A DNA stretch of 64,000 nt from Kribbella aluminosa. GTDB taxonomy: Bacteria; Actinomycetota; Actinomycetes; Propionibacteriales; Kribbellaceae. The position numbers were made by a program, and so were the translations under genes. Every line of letters begins with the position of its first letter. Within the stretch, counting starts at the first letter, position 1. Shown piece by piece: positions 31,265 to 40,450 of the stretch. Under the pieces are notes generated by a model. That model did not search any database. It had not been told where the DNA came from and worked only from the letters and a program-made list of their open reading frames with translations. The stretch spans positions 3,906,001 to 3,970,000 of the forward strand of contig NZ_JAGINT010000001.1 of assembly GCF_017876295.1 (NCBI RefSeq). The letters run 5' to 3'.

Positions 31265-32728
31265 CTAGTTCAGCTCGAGGAGGGTTTGCGCCTCGGCTGC
31301 GGTGCGGGAAGCGGCGGCTCGGGCTTCGGCTTCGGCCAGGTGGTTGCCGGCGTGCTGGCGCCACCAGTTCTGGCCGTCGGTGGGGAGGGTGTCGATCGGG
31401 TCGTAGTACTCGTAGGTGCGGTTCAGCGCCTCGGGGTCCTGCTGTTCGATGCCGGTGCGGTAGTTCTTCTTCCAGTACGAGATGCCGCGGACCTCGTCGT
31501 ACTCGGACAGCTGGTGGACCCAGCGCTTGCCGACGTACGGGACGTCGCAGACGATGCGCGGGGTCGCGAAGCCGGGGAGGTAGCCGAGGATGCCGTGCTG
31601 GAGGTGCTGGGCGTCGCGGACCGAGACCCGCCAGTGCTCGGAGAACGGGATCATGTCGCACATGTAGAAGTAGTACGGCGTGATGTTCGCGCCGTCGAGC
31701 AGCGCGAAGCACAGGTCGAGGAGCTCCGGGATCGAGTCGTTGACGCCGCGCATCAGCACGCCCTGGTTGCGGACGTCACGGAGGCCGGCCTCGAGCATCG
31801 CCTTGGAGGCCTCGGCGACCAGCGGGGTGATGGACTGGGCGGCGTTCACGTGGGTGTGCATCGCGACCATCACGCCCCGGCTGCGCGCGACCGACGCGAC
31901 GCGTTCCACCCCGGACAGGACGTCGGACGACAGCCAGTGCTGTGGCATGCCCATCAGTGCCTTCGTGGCCATCCGGATGTCGCGGATGTTCTCGATCTCG
32001 AGCAGGCTCATCAGGAACGCCTCGAGCCGCGGCCACGGCATGTTCGCCACGTCGCCGCCGGAGACGACGACGTCCCGGACGCCCGGCGTACGGCGCAGGT
32101 AGTCGAGCATGTCGTCCAGCCGGGTCTGCGGCTTGGCGACGAACTTCAGCTTCTCGATCACCGGCGTCGAGTTGCCGACGAGGTCCATCCGGGTGCAGTG
32201 ACCGCAGTACTGCGGGCAGGTCGGAAGGATCTCCGCGAGGACCTTCGTCGGGTAGCGGTGGGTCAACCCCTCCGTGGCCCACATCTCGTGCTCGTGCAGC
32301 GAGTCCCGGGTCGCGTGCGGATGCGACGGCCAGTCGGTACGGCGGTCACTGAACACCGGGAGCATGTACCGGCGGACCGGGTCGGCGTAGAACGCGGCCG
32401 TGTAGTCCGGGGCGCCGGTAGGGACGATCGTGTTCAGCATCTGCGGCGGCAGCAGCATCGACATCGTGGCGCGCTCGGCCTGGTCGCGGGTGAGGTCCTC
32501 GTACAACCGGTCCTCGAGCAGGTCGCCCATCACGTCACGCAGCTGCTTCACGTTCTTCACGCAGTGCGACCGCTGCCACTGCACCGAGCGCCACTCCTCG
32601 GCGGTGACGTCCTTCCAGCCGGGCAGCCGGGTCCAGTCGGGTTCCACGAGCTCGGCCTGCCGGTAGACGTACGGCTGGCCGTCGCCGGGCTCCGAACGGG
32701 CCAGCTCCGGGGTGATCAGGTCGGTCAC
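31265..32728 (-). CDS. kamA: L-lysine 2,3-aminomutase family radical SAM enzyme
   Basis: 487 residues. The [4Fe-4S] motif is CPQYCGHC (C-x3-C-x2-C) near residue 160. VSGGD follows for SAM binding, then MHTHVNAAQSITP. PYYFYMCDM and CDVPYVGKRW match the places where the family has the two substrate-amino-binding aspartates and the PLP lysine. Reaction: L-lysine to L-beta-lysine. GTG 32728 has GGAGG 5 bases upstream. It diverges from the kdd-kamDE-kal operon, which supports the lysine assignment over glutamate 2,3-aminomutase. On the minus strand TTGGAT (32800-32795) and TATCCT (32775-32770) may be its promoter. Confidence 0.85.
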   Translation of the reverse strand: MTDLITPELARSEPGDGQPYVYRQAELVEPDWTRLPGWKDVTAEEWRSVQWQRSHCVKNVKQLRDVMGDLLEDRLYEDLTRDQAERATMSMLLPPQMLNTIVPTGAPDYTAAFYADPVRRYMLPVFSDRRTDWPSHPHATRDSLHEHEMWATEGLTHRYPTKVLAEILPTCPQYCGHCTRMDLVGNSTPVIEKLKFVAKPQTRLDDMLDYLRRTPGVRDVVVSGGDVANMPWPRLEAFLMSLLEIENIRDIRMATKALMGMPQHWLSSDVLSGVERVASVARSRGVMVAMHTHVNAAQSITPLVAEASKAMLEAGLRDVRNQGVLMRGVNDSIPELLDLCFALLDGANITPYYFYMCDMIPFSEHWRVSVRDAQHLQHGILGYLPGFATPRIVCDVPYVGKRWVHQLSEYDEVRGISYWKKNYRTGIEQQDPEALNRTYEYYDPIDTLPTDGQNWWRQHAGNHLAEAEARAAASRTAAEAQTLLELN

Positions 32729-32839
32729 GGGTGCCTCCGTGGCGTCAAGGGATGGTGCGGTCAGATGCGAGGATAGCGATAGAACTTCCCTTAAATCCAA
32801 CAGTGCGCCGTAAGAATTCTCGTCACGGCCTACTTTGAG

Positions 32840-32845
32840 TAGTAT
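32840..32845 (+). promoter_or_regulatory. -10 element of the kdd-kam operon
   Basis: TAGTAT in an AT-rich patch between kamA and kdd, 36 bases before the kdd start; no good -35. The flanking CTACTTTGAGTAG is an imperfect dyad that could bind a regulator. Confidence 0.4.
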
Positions 32846-32881
32846 TTTGCCTGACCGCACCGGCAGCACGAAGGAGGCCAA

Positions 32882-33916
32882 GTGTCATCGAGCCCGGTAG
32901 GACTGCACCGCGTCCTCGCCCCGTCCGGCGTACTGCCGCAGGCGGCGGAGAAACTCGACGCGCGCCCCGAGATCTGGCCTGACGAGGTCCGGATCTCGGT
33001 CGAACGCCTGAACCTGGACGCCGCGTCGTACCGCCAGCTGGCCGAGACGCACGGCGGCGACGGTACGGCGATCCGCCGCGCGGTGCTGGACATCGTCGCG
33101 ACCCGCGGCAAGATGCAGAACCCGGTCACCGGCTCCGGCGGGATGCTCGTCGGCGTGGTCGACGAGGCCGGCCCGGACTCGCCGCTCGGCGTCCGCAAGG
33201 GCGACCGGGTCGCGACCCTGGTCTCGCTGACGCTGACCCCGCTGCGGATCACCGACGAGCTGAAGGACTGGGACGGCAAGAGCGAGCAAGTCCCGGCGCA
33301 GGGGCACGCGATCCTGTTCGCCCGGTCGATCGTCGCGAAGCTCCCCGATGACTTGAAGCCCGAGCTGTCGCTGGCCGTGATGGACGTCTGCGGTGCGCCC
33401 GCATTGACGGCGCGGGTGGTCCGCGCGTATGTCGACAAAGGCATAGAGCCTGTCGTGTCAGTAATTGGCGGCGCAGGGAAGTCCGGCTCGCTCTCACTGG
33501 CCGCCGCGCGCAGGGCGGGTGCGGCGCGCACGATCGGGATCGTGCCGTTCCAGGCCGAGCACGACCGGTTGACGGCGGCCGGGCTCGCGGACGTGGTCGC
33601 GCTGGCGGACGCGCGCGATCCGGTCGCCCTCGCACAGGCGGTGGGGGAGCCCGCGGACATCACCGTTGTGTGCGTCGACGTACCAGGGTGTGAGCACGGC
33701 GCCGTACTGTCGACCGCGGCGGGCGGCACCGTGATCTTCTTCTCGATGGCGACGTCGTTCTCGGCGGCGGCGCTCGGCGCGGAAGGGCTCGCCGCGGACG
33801 TGACGATGCTGGTCGGTAACGGGTACGTGCCCGGCCACGCGGAGTACGCCATGGAGCTGTTGCGGTCCGAGCCGGGTGTCCGTGGTCTGTTCGAGAGCAG
33901 GCTGGCGGAGGATTAG
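32882..33916 (+). CDS. kdd: L-erythro-3,5-diaminohexanoate dehydrogenase
   Basis: 344 residues. NAD(P)-dependent oxidative deaminase of the lysine fermentation route, 3,5-diaminohexanoate to 3-keto-5-aminohexanoate plus ammonia. It carries a Rossmann glycine motif (VIGGAGKSGSLSL, about 197-209) and a family-typical N-terminus (GLHRVLAPSGVLPQAAEKLD). Identification rests on these features and on position with kamDE and kal. GTG 32882 has AAGGAGG 4 bases upstream. The next gene starts 3 bases after its stop. Confidence 0.85.
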   Translation: MSSSPVGLHRVLAPSGVLPQAAEKLDARPEIWPDEVRISVERLNLDAASYRQLAETHGGDGTAIRRAVLDIVATRGKMQNPVTGSGGMLVGVVDEAGPDSPLGVRKGDRVATLVSLTLTPLRITDELKDWDGKSEQVPAQGHAILFARSIVAKLPDDLKPELSLAVMDVCGAPALTARVVRAYVDKGIEPVVSVIGGAGKSGSLSLAAARRAGAARTIGIVPFQAEHDRLTAAGLADVVALADARDPVALAQAVGEPADITVVCVDVPGCEHGAVLSTAAGGTVIFFSMATSFSAAALGAEGLAADVTMLVGNGYVPGHAEYAMELLRSEPGVRGLFESRLAED

Positions 33917-33919
33917 GCC

Positions 33920-35503
33920 GTGCGCACACTTCTGACGAACGGTTCCGTCTACTCGCCCGCCGACCCCCACGCGACCGCGATCGCCTTCGACGACGGGGTG
34001 GTGACCTGGCTCGGCGACGACACCGGCGCCGGCTCGTACGCCGACGGCGCGGACGAGGTGATCGACCTGGACGGCAAGCTGGTGACGCCGGCGTTCGTGG
34101 ATGCCCACGTCCACGCGGCGGGTACGGGCGCGGTGCTGACCGGTCTCGATCTCGCCGGTACGACGTCGTTGACCGGCGCGCTCGACAAGCTCAAGGCGTT
34201 CGCGGCGAACCTGCCCGCGGATGCGGTGATCGACAGCGCCGGGTGGGACGAGACCAAGTGGCCGGAAGGTCGCGCGCCGACCGGGCAGGAGCTGGATGCG
34301 GCGGCCGGTGGGAGGCGTGTGTACCTGTCGCGGATCGACGGTCACTCGGGCGTGGTGTCGTCCGCGTTGTTCGACGTCGCGCGCGGTGAGGGTTTCGACG
34401 AGAGCGGACGCGTCGAGCGGCACGCGAACCACCTGGTGCGGGACGCGTTGAGCGAGCTGGTCGGGCCGGAGCAGCGGAGGACGGAGATCGAAGCAGCCCT
34501 GCGGGCGATGGCCTCGAAGGGTATCGGCGCGTTCCACGAGATGGCGGCGCCGCACATCGGGCCGCTGTGGGAGCTGCCGATCGTGCGGGAGGTCGCCGAG
34601 GAGCTGGGACTGGCGGCGACCCTGTACTGGGGTGAGCCGGGGGCGTTCGAGCACATCGGTACGTACGGGCTGGCGGGCCTCGCCGGTGACCTGAATGCGG
34701 ACGGCGCACTCGGCTCCCGGACCGCGGCCCTGAAGGAGCCGTACGCCGATCGGGCCGACCACCGTGGACACGCATACCTGACCCCGGAGCAGATCGCCGA
34801 GCACGTGATCGCGTGTACGGAGCGGAACGTGCAGGCCGGGTTCCACTGCATCGGGGACCAGGCCATGGAGAACATCGCCCGCGGGTTCGAGCTCGCCGCG
34901 GAGAAGGTCGGCGTGCAGGCGCTGGTTGCCGCGCGCCACCGTCTCGAGCACGTCGAAATGGTCGACGAGGCAACTATCGCGACACTCGCCCGCTGTGGCG
35001 TGGTGGCCAGCGTGCAGCCGATGTTCGACGCCCACTGGGGAGGTCCGGACGGCATGTACGCCGAGCGCGTCGGCGACCGCTGGCGGGGCATGAACCCGTT
35101 CGGCTCGCTGGCCCGCGCCGGCGTCGTACTGGCGTTCGGGTCGGACGCCCCGGTCACCGAGCTCGGCGGCTGGGAGGCCGTACGCGCGGCCGCGTTCCAC
35201 CACGAGCAGTCCGAGCGGATCACCGTCCGCGCCGCGTTCCAGGCGCACACGCGCGGCGGTTGGCGGGCCGTCGGGATCGACGACGCGGGAGTACTCGCAC
35301 CCAGCACCGCCGCGACGTACGCGATCTGGCAGACCGACGCCGACCTGGTCGTGCAGACGCCGGACCAGCGGGTGGCCGCGTGGTCGACGGATCCGCGGGC
35401 GGGCGTACCGGTGCTGCCGGATCTGAGCGAGGGCACTCCTGTCTGCCTGCGGACTGCCGTCGGCGGTCGCGTCATCTATGAAGCCGAGGGATGGTCCCAG
35501 TGA
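33920..35503 (+). CDS. Amidohydrolase (YtcJ/amidohydrolase-3 type) in the lysine operon
   Basis: 527 residues. TIM-barrel metal hydrolase: first metal motif FVDAHVHA at about 57-64, a conserved DGALGSRTA segment near 258, HCIGDQA near 310, HRLEHVEM near 345, and FGSDAPV near 412. Substrate unknown; the YtcJ-like group acts on amides. It is embedded in the lysine operon, 3 bases after kdd and overlapping kamD by GTGA, so it should act on a lysine-derived amide or lactam or on N-acyl-lysine. That is inference. It is not a replacement for the cleavage enzyme Kce by fold. Confidence 0.85.
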   Translation: MRTLLTNGSVYSPADPHATAIAFDDGVVTWLGDDTGAGSYADGADEVIDLDGKLVTPAFVDAHVHAAGTGAVLTGLDLAGTTSLTGALDKLKAFAANLPADAVIDSAGWDETKWPEGRAPTGQELDAAAGGRRVYLSRIDGHSGVVSSALFDVARGEGFDESGRVERHANHLVRDALSELVGPEQRRTEIEAALRAMASKGIGAFHEMAAPHIGPLWELPIVREVAEELGLAATLYWGEPGAFEHIGTYGLAGLAGDLNADGALGSRTAALKEPYADRADHRGHAYLTPEQIAEHVIACTERNVQAGFHCIGDQAMENIARGFELAAEKVGVQALVAARHRLEHVEMVDEATIATLARCGVVASVQPMFDAHWGGPDGMYAERVGDRWRGMNPFGSLARAGVVLAFGSDAPVTELGGWEAVRAAAFHHEQSERITVRAAFQAHTRGGWRAVGIDDAGVLAPSTAATYAIWQTDADLVVQTPDQRVAAWSTDPRAGVPVLPDLSEGTPVCLRTAVGGRVIYEAEGWSQ

Positions 35504-37071
35504 GTGGTACTGCGAAGAAGCTCGACCTCGATCCGGTCACCGTCCGGAAGGCGCGTAGCCTCGCGCGCAAGGCCGGCAAGCCGATCGTGAACCTGGCCCG
35601 GCAGCACACCACGGTGTCGGTGGAGCGAGCGGTACTGCGGCTTGCCGGGCTGACCGGCGCCGACACCGAAGGCATCCCGTGGGTGAACCGCCTCGCCGAC
35701 ACCGTGCGCGCCGACGTCGGGCTCGAGCACGGTCTCGCCCTGCCGGTCTGGGACGCGCTGGTCCGCGGCGAGGCCGAGGACCTCGCCGTACTGGCGCAGA
35801 AGGCCGCATCGGGGTCCGTGGCCTTCCGGATGCCCGAGGGCCGCGACGCCGTGCGGGCGCGGTCCGCGGCACGGAGGTCTGCGGCCGCCGGGATGAAGCG
35901 GATCGACGGCCGGCGGCGCGAGCGGGACCGGCTGGTCAAGCGGCACGGCGACCCGGAGCAGCGGCCGTGGATCTACCTGATCGTTGCCACCGGCGACATC
36001 TACGAGGACATCCCGCAGGCGCAGGCGGCCGCGCGCGAGGGTGCGGACATCATCGCGGTGATCCGGTCGACCGGGCAGTCGCTGCTCGACTACGTACCGG
36101 AGGGCGCGACCCGGGAAGGTTTCGCAGGTACCTACGCGACGCAGGAGAACTTCCGCCTGATGCGCGCCGCCCTGGACGAGTCCTCGCGCGAGTTGGGTCG
36201 CTACGTGCGGCTGACGAACTACGCGTCCGGGCTGTGCATGCCGGAGATCGCGACGCTGGCCGGGCTCGAGCGGCTCGACATGATGCTGAACGACTCGATG
36301 TACGGGATCCTGTTCCGCGACATCAACCCGATCCGGACGTTCGTCGACCAGCGGTTCAGCCGGCAGATCCACGCCCGCGCCGGGATCATCATCAACACCG
36401 GCGAGGACAACTACCTGACCACCGCGGACGCGGTCGAGGCGGCGCACACGGTCACGGTGTCGCAGCTGCTGAACGAGTACTTCGCCAAGGAGGCCGGGCT
36501 GGAGGACTGGCAGCTCGGGCTCGGGCACGCGTTCGAGATCAACCCGGACATCCCGGACTCGTTCCGGCTGGAGCTGGCGCACGCGATGCTGGCCCGGCAG
36601 CTGTTCCCGAACGCGCCGCTGAAGTGGATGCCGCCGACCCGGCACATGACCGGCGACGTGTTCCGCGGGTACCTGCTGGACGGGTTCTTCAACCTGGTCG
36701 GCGCGATGACCGGGCAGGGCATCCTGCTGGTCGGCATGATGACCGAGGCGGTGGTCACGCCGTGGATCTCGGACCGGGACCTGGCGCTGCAGAACGTCCG
36801 GTACGTGTTGGGGGCCGCAGGCAACCTTCACGAGGACTTCCGCCCGGAGCCGAACGGGTTCATCGCGCAGCGCGCCCGGCAGGTGCTGGGTGAGTCGGTG
36901 GAGCTGCTCGACCGGATCGTCGACGACGGTCTGCTGAACGCGATCGGCGACGGCACCTTCGGACTGATGAAACGTCCTCAGAACGCCGGCCGTGGCCTGG
37001 ACGGGGTCGCCCGCAGGTCGGCCGAGTACTACAACCCGGCGATCGAGCTGCTCGAGGAGGGCTCCCGATGA
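35500..37071 (+). CDS. kamD: Beta-lysine 5,6-aminomutase alpha subunit
   Basis: 523 residues, PLP-containing TIM-barrel subunit. Hallmarks are IVATGDIYEDIPQAQAAARE near 165, IRSTGQSLLDYVPEG, FAGTYATQENFRLMR, and HMTGDVFRGYLLDGFFN near 385. With KamE and adenosylcobalamin it moves the terminal amino group of beta-lysine from C6 to C5. GTG 35500 is preferred over ATG 35491 because GAGGG sits 9 bases before it and it overlaps the previous stop. The stop of kamD overlaps the start of kamE by ATGA. Confidence 0.95.
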   Translation: MSGTAKKLDLDPVTVRKARSLARKAGKPIVNLARQHTTVSVERAVLRLAGLTGADTEGIPWVNRLADTVRADVGLEHGLALPVWDALVRGEAEDLAVLAQKAASGSVAFRMPEGRDAVRARSAARRSAAAGMKRIDGRRRERDRLVKRHGDPEQRPWIYLIVATGDIYEDIPQAQAAAREGADIIAVIRSTGQSLLDYVPEGATREGFAGTYATQENFRLMRAALDESSRELGRYVRLTNYASGLCMPEIATLAGLERLDMMLNDSMYGILFRDINPIRTFVDQRFSRQIHARAGIIINTGEDNYLTTADAVEAAHTVTVSQLLNEYFAKEAGLEDWQLGLGHAFEINPDIPDSFRLELAHAMLARQLFPNAPLKWMPPTRHMTGDVFRGYLLDGFFNLVGAMTGQGILLVGMMTEAVVTPWISDRDLALQNVRYVLGAAGNLHEDFRPEPNGFIAQRARQVLGESVELLDRIVDDGLLNAIGDGTFGLMKRPQNAGRGLDGVARRSAEYYNPAIELLEEGSR

Positions 37072-37820
37072 GCATCATCCGGCCGTACGGCGATACCACC
37101 GGCGACGGCATGGTCCAGCTGTCGTTCACGCTGCCGGTTCCGCACGACAAGCGGGCCGAGGGTGCGGCGGTGCAGCTGGCCAACAAGATGGGCATGGACC
37201 CGGCGCTGGTCGTGCACTCGAAGCCGATCGGCCCGGACTTCACGTTCTTCGTGGTGTACGGCCCGGTGAACCACCTGGTCGACACCTCGAAGGTCGAGGT
37301 GATCGAGCGCGACTACCCGCTGCTGTCGCCGAAGGAGGTCAACCTCGCGATCCGCAAGGGTCTGCGCCGCCGGCTGACCGTGGTCGGTGCCTGCATCGGC
37401 ACGGACGCACACACGGTCGGTATCGACGCGATCCTCAACATCAAGGGTTTCGCCGGCGAGAAGGGCCTGGAGTACTACCGCGAGCTGAAGGTGGTGAACC
37501 TCGGCGCGCAGGTCGCCGTACCGGAGCTGGTCCGGCGGGCGAAGGCCGACAAGGCGGACGCGATCCTGGTCTCGCAGGTGGTCACGCAGCGCGAGGCGCA
37601 CGTGCTGAACACCAGGGAGATGTCGGCGGCGTTCCGGGAGGCGTACTCCGAGGACGCGCGGCCGGTGCTGGTTGCCGGTGGCCCCCGTTTCACCGAGCAG
37701 ATGGCGGGCGAGCTCGGCGTCGACCGGGTGTTCGGCCGCGGGACCACGCCGGGCGAGGTGGCCAGCTATCTCGTTGACGCGCTAGTGACCAAACGCCACT
37801 CCTACAGAACGGTTGCATAA
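37068..37820 (+). CDS. kamE: Beta-lysine 5,6-aminomutase beta subunit, B12-binding
   Basis: 250 residues. The dimerisation region comes first, then the cobalamin-binding Rossmann domain with GTDAHTVGID (D-x-H-x-x-G, the His that ligates cobalt) near 108-117, ILVSQVV near 165 and the GGPRF loop near 205. It supplies adenosylcobalamin to the KamD active site. ATGA-coupled to kamD; kal starts 2 bases after its stop. The organism therefore needs B12, but no cobalamin riboswitch is visible around the operon. Confidence 0.95.
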   Translation: MSIIRPYGDTTGDGMVQLSFTLPVPHDKRAEGAAVQLANKMGMDPALVVHSKPIGPDFTFFVVYGPVNHLVDTSKVEVIERDYPLLSPKEVNLAIRKGLRRRLTVVGACIGTDAHTVGIDAILNIKGFAGEKGLEYYRELKVVNLGAQVAVPELVRRAKADKADAILVSQVVTQREAHVLNTREMSAAFREAYSEDARPVLVAGGPRFTEQMAGELGVDRVFGRGTTPGEVASYLVDALVTKRHSYRTVA

Positions 37821-37822
37821 AG

Positions 37823-38212
37823 GTGTCGAAGGCAACTATTGGTCTGACCGTCAAGCATCGCCGGTACGTCCCGTACAGCCACGCGCACTACGCCGGGAAC
37901 CTGGTCGACGGCGCCTACGTGCTCGCGCTCTTCGGCGACGTCGCGACCGAGGTGTGCATCCAGGCGGACGGTGACGAGGGCCTGTTCGCGTCGTACTCCG
38001 ACGTACAGTTCCTGCAGCCGCTCCGGGCCGGCGACGTGGTCGAGGTGTCCGCGACGATCAGCCGGGTCGGCAACCGCAGCCGGGACCTCGATTTCAGCGC
38101 GTACGTCGTCTGCCGCGGTCGTCCGGACCGATCCGCCTCGGCTGCCGAAGTACTCGGCGAACCGCTGGAGATCACCCGGGCCAAGGGGACCGTTGTCGTC
38201 CCGGTTGGGTGA
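37823..38212 (+). CDS. kal: 3-aminobutyryl-CoA ammonia-lyase-like hotdog protein
   Basis: 129 residues, hotdog fold. Family signatures are SHAHYAGNLVDGAYVLALFGDVATE at its start (split by the hot-dog helix) and DGDEGLFASY, then FLQPLRAGDVVEV. It converts 3-aminobutyryl-CoA to crotonyl-CoA and ammonia, the last specific step of lysine fermentation. GTG 37823 follows kamE immediately; AAAGG overlaps the kamE stop. It is the last gene of the operon; the gap that follows is long and structured. Confidence 0.85.
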   Translation: MSKATIGLTVKHRRYVPYSHAHYAGNLVDGAYVLALFGDVATEVCIQADGDEGLFASYSDVQFLQPLRAGDVVEVSATISRVGNRSRDLDFSAYVVCRGRPDRSASAAEVLGEPLEITRAKGTVVVPVG

Positions 38213-38777
38213 CGATTGGTTGCCCTGGGTAACGATCACGTGGAGTGCCGACATCGCTCTGTAACGTGACTTGACTGAGGGTTCCTCGTTTTCCCTTGTA
38301 GCACAGGCGATAGTGTTACAACGGGCTCAAAGAGCCGGGGGAGAGGTTGACACCGTCGCCGCCAGCGAGCATCGTTTTGGGAGTCGTCATATCCCGTTTG
38401 TTCAACGGTCACACGAAGTTCGGCCGCCGGATGATCCCGCGACGCTGACCAGGCCAAAGCCAGGCTTGAGTCGACGGGGGCTGAGATCGCCGGCGGTGAG
38501 CCCCCCGCGGGGCAGAGGTGGAAGAGGCTCGGCGGCCAGTAGACAACAGCCGGACGGTGCGCAGCCAGCGTATCGCCGGTTGGTCCGAAGGCACGCCGAG
38601 CCTCTTTCCTCTGGACGCGCCCGGACTCCAGTCCGATTCGGTCCGCTCCGGTGACATTTCCCGGCGCTGACAACGACCGACACCTTTTGGCTACTGACCG
38701 GATACATTGGCGTGTCCAGGACGTTGTACGGTCGTGCGACCGGCGTCCGCCGGTGAGTGAGGACAAGGGGTTACCGC
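38213..38777 (+). other. Gene-free 565-base stretch rich in hairpins, possible ncRNA or leader
   Basis: No credible coding frame. Stems seen: GGCTC-AAA-GAGCC near 38325-38337; GGGGGCT (38476-38482) with AGCCCCC (38499-38505), which competes with CCCCGCGGGG just after; a 13-base perfect stem 38522-38534 / 38594-38606 (AAGAGGCTCGGCG and its complement) enclosing 59 structured bases; CGGACT-CC-AGTCCG near 38622; and ACCGGCG-TC-CGCCGGT at 38739-38754. A TTGACT is at 38271-38276. It could be a terminator region plus a cis-acting leader of lnt, or a separate small RNA. Confidence 0.4.
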
Positions 38778-40349
38778 GTGGACCGGTTGAAGGCGCTGGG
38801 GCGGCTGCTGCCGCGGGTGGCGGCGGCCGTGGCGGCCGGGGCGATGCTCGGTTTCGCGTTCCAGCCGCACGACCTGCCGTGGCTGACGATCGTCGCCGTT
38901 CCGCTCTTCCTGGCCGCGCTGCACGGGATCTCGATGAAGGCCGGCTTCCTGGTCGGCGCCGGCTTCGGGATCACCTACTACGCCGTCCTGGTGCCCTGGC
39001 TGAGCGTGATCGGCGGGGACGCCGCGATCGCGCTGGCGGTTCTCGAGGGGTTGTTCTACGCGGTCTTCGGGTTGTTCGCGACGCAGGTGCTGAAGCTTCG
39101 GCTGTGGCCGTTGTGGATCCCGTGCCTGTGGGTGGCGACCGAGTTCGCGACCGCGTCGGTGCCGTTCGGCGGGTTCCCGTGGGGGCGGCTCGCGTGGGCC
39201 TTCTCGGACGGGTCGCTCGGCAAGCTGGCGGCGTACGTCGGGATCCCGGGGCTGAGCTTCGTCGTCGCGTTCGTCGGCGTCCTCGTGTACGCCGTACTGC
39301 GCCGGGGGACCGCGCTGCGGATGCGGGCGGTGGCGCTGGTGGCAGGGCTGGCGATCGTGTTCGGGAGTGCGCTGATCCACCTGTCGCTCGCCGGTGACGG
39401 GAAGAGCGTGACGACCGCGATGGTGCAGGGCAACGTGCCGGGCAAGGGGCTCGAGTTCCTCGGCCGGGCGCGGACCGTGACCCGCAACCACCTGCAGGCG
39501 ACGCTGGACCTGCAGAAGGAGATTCAGGCCGGGACCGTGAAGAAGCCGGACCTGGTGATCTGGCCGGAGAACTCCACCGACATCGACCCGTACAAGGACG
39601 ACGAGACCCGGGCCGACATCGAGGAGGCCGTGAAGGCGGTGGACGTACCGATCCTGGTCGGCGCCGTCACCGAAGGCCCCGGGCCGAACGAGCGGCAGAC
39701 CGCCGGGATCGTGTGGGACCCGGCGACCGGACCGGGTCAGCGGTACGCGAAGCGGCATCCGGTGCCGTTCGGCGAGTACATCCCGTTCCGCAACCAGCTG
39801 CTGCCGTACATCCACCGGCTGGAGATGATCGGCGCGCAGACGGTGCCCGGTGTCGGGCCCGGCGTGATGCCGATCCGCGGTGTGACGTACGGCGACGTGA
39901 TCTGCTTCGAGCTGGCGTACGACAACGTGATCCAGGACGTCGTGAAGGGCGGTGCCCAGGTCCTGATCGTGCAGACCAACAACGCGACGTACGGCGGCAC
40001 CGGGCAGCCCGAGCAGCAGTTCGCGATCACCCGGATGCGCGCGATCGAGACCGGCCGGACGATCCTGATCGCGTCCACCAGCGGGATCTCCGGGGTGATC
40101 CGCCCGGACGGGTCGGTCGAGCACAAGTCGGCGCAGTTCACCCGGGACGTGTACGTCGCGAACGTGCCGCTGAAGGACGGCCACACGCTGGCGACGACGC
40201 TCGGCGGCTGGCCACAGTGGGTGCTGACGGCGCTCGGGCTGCTCGGGCTGGTGGTCGCGATGGTCGAGCGTCGCCGTACCCGCGGGGACAAGACCCCACC
40301 GCCCCCGGCCACAGGTTCCACGAAGGAACGCGAGAAGGTGCCCGCCTGA
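38778..40349 (+). CDS. lnt: Apolipoprotein N-acyltransferase
   Basis: 523 residues: about six N-terminal membrane helices (1-200), then a nitrilase-like domain facing outside, and a last helix near 490. The catalytic triad of the family is visible as Glu in WPENSTDID, Lys in KRHPVPFGEY and Cys in VICFELAYD. It adds the third acyl chain to lipoproteins. In several actinobacteria Lnt is fused to or paired with polyprenol-phosphate mannose synthase; neither is seen here. GTG 38778 with AAGGGG upstream is chosen over an earlier GTG frame start. Confidence 0.93.
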   Translation: MDRLKALGRLLPRVAAAVAAGAMLGFAFQPHDLPWLTIVAVPLFLAALHGISMKAGFLVGAGFGITYYAVLVPWLSVIGGDAAIALAVLEGLFYAVFGLFATQVLKLRLWPLWIPCLWVATEFATASVPFGGFPWGRLAWAFSDGSLGKLAAYVGIPGLSFVVAFVGVLVYAVLRRGTALRMRAVALVAGLAIVFGSALIHLSLAGDGKSVTTAMVQGNVPGKGLEFLGRARTVTRNHLQATLDLQKEIQAGTVKKPDLVIWPENSTDIDPYKDDETRADIEEAVKAVDVPILVGAVTEGPGPNERQTAGIVWDPATGPGQRYAKRHPVPFGEYIPFRNQLLPYIHRLEMIGAQTVPGVGPGVMPIRGVTYGDVICFELAYDNVIQDVVKGGAQVLIVQTNNATYGGTGQPEQQFAITRMRAIETGRTILIASTSGISGVIRPDGSVEHKSAQFTRDVYVANVPLKDGHTLATTLGGWPQWVLTALGLLGLVVAMVERRRTRGDKTPPPPATGSTKEREKVPA

Positions 40350-40450
40350 CGTCGGGGTATCCCCTGAACGCCCCCCGACGACCTCGGCGGACCTGGGAAC
40401 GCCTGCCGCGACCTGTAACACTGGGGTGAACTTGCGGGAAGGGACAGAAC

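Noticed and set aside
31265..32728. Glutamate 2,3-aminomutase or a general radical SAM enzyme
   Set aside because: The neighbours are the specific downstream enzymes of beta-lysine, and both aspartates expected for lysine binding have counterparts.
33920..35503. Amidohydrolase as a hidden Kce
   Set aside because: Kce is a DUF849 TIM-barrel enzyme; this protein has the metal motifs and length of amidohydrolases.
38213..38777. Cobalamin riboswitch, RNase P RNA or tmRNA in the gap
   Set aside because: No B12-box-like sequence, no GAGGAAAGTCCGGGC segment of RNase P RNA, no tag reading frame or CCA end; the position after kamDE-kal also does not fit a riboswitch for B12 enzymes.
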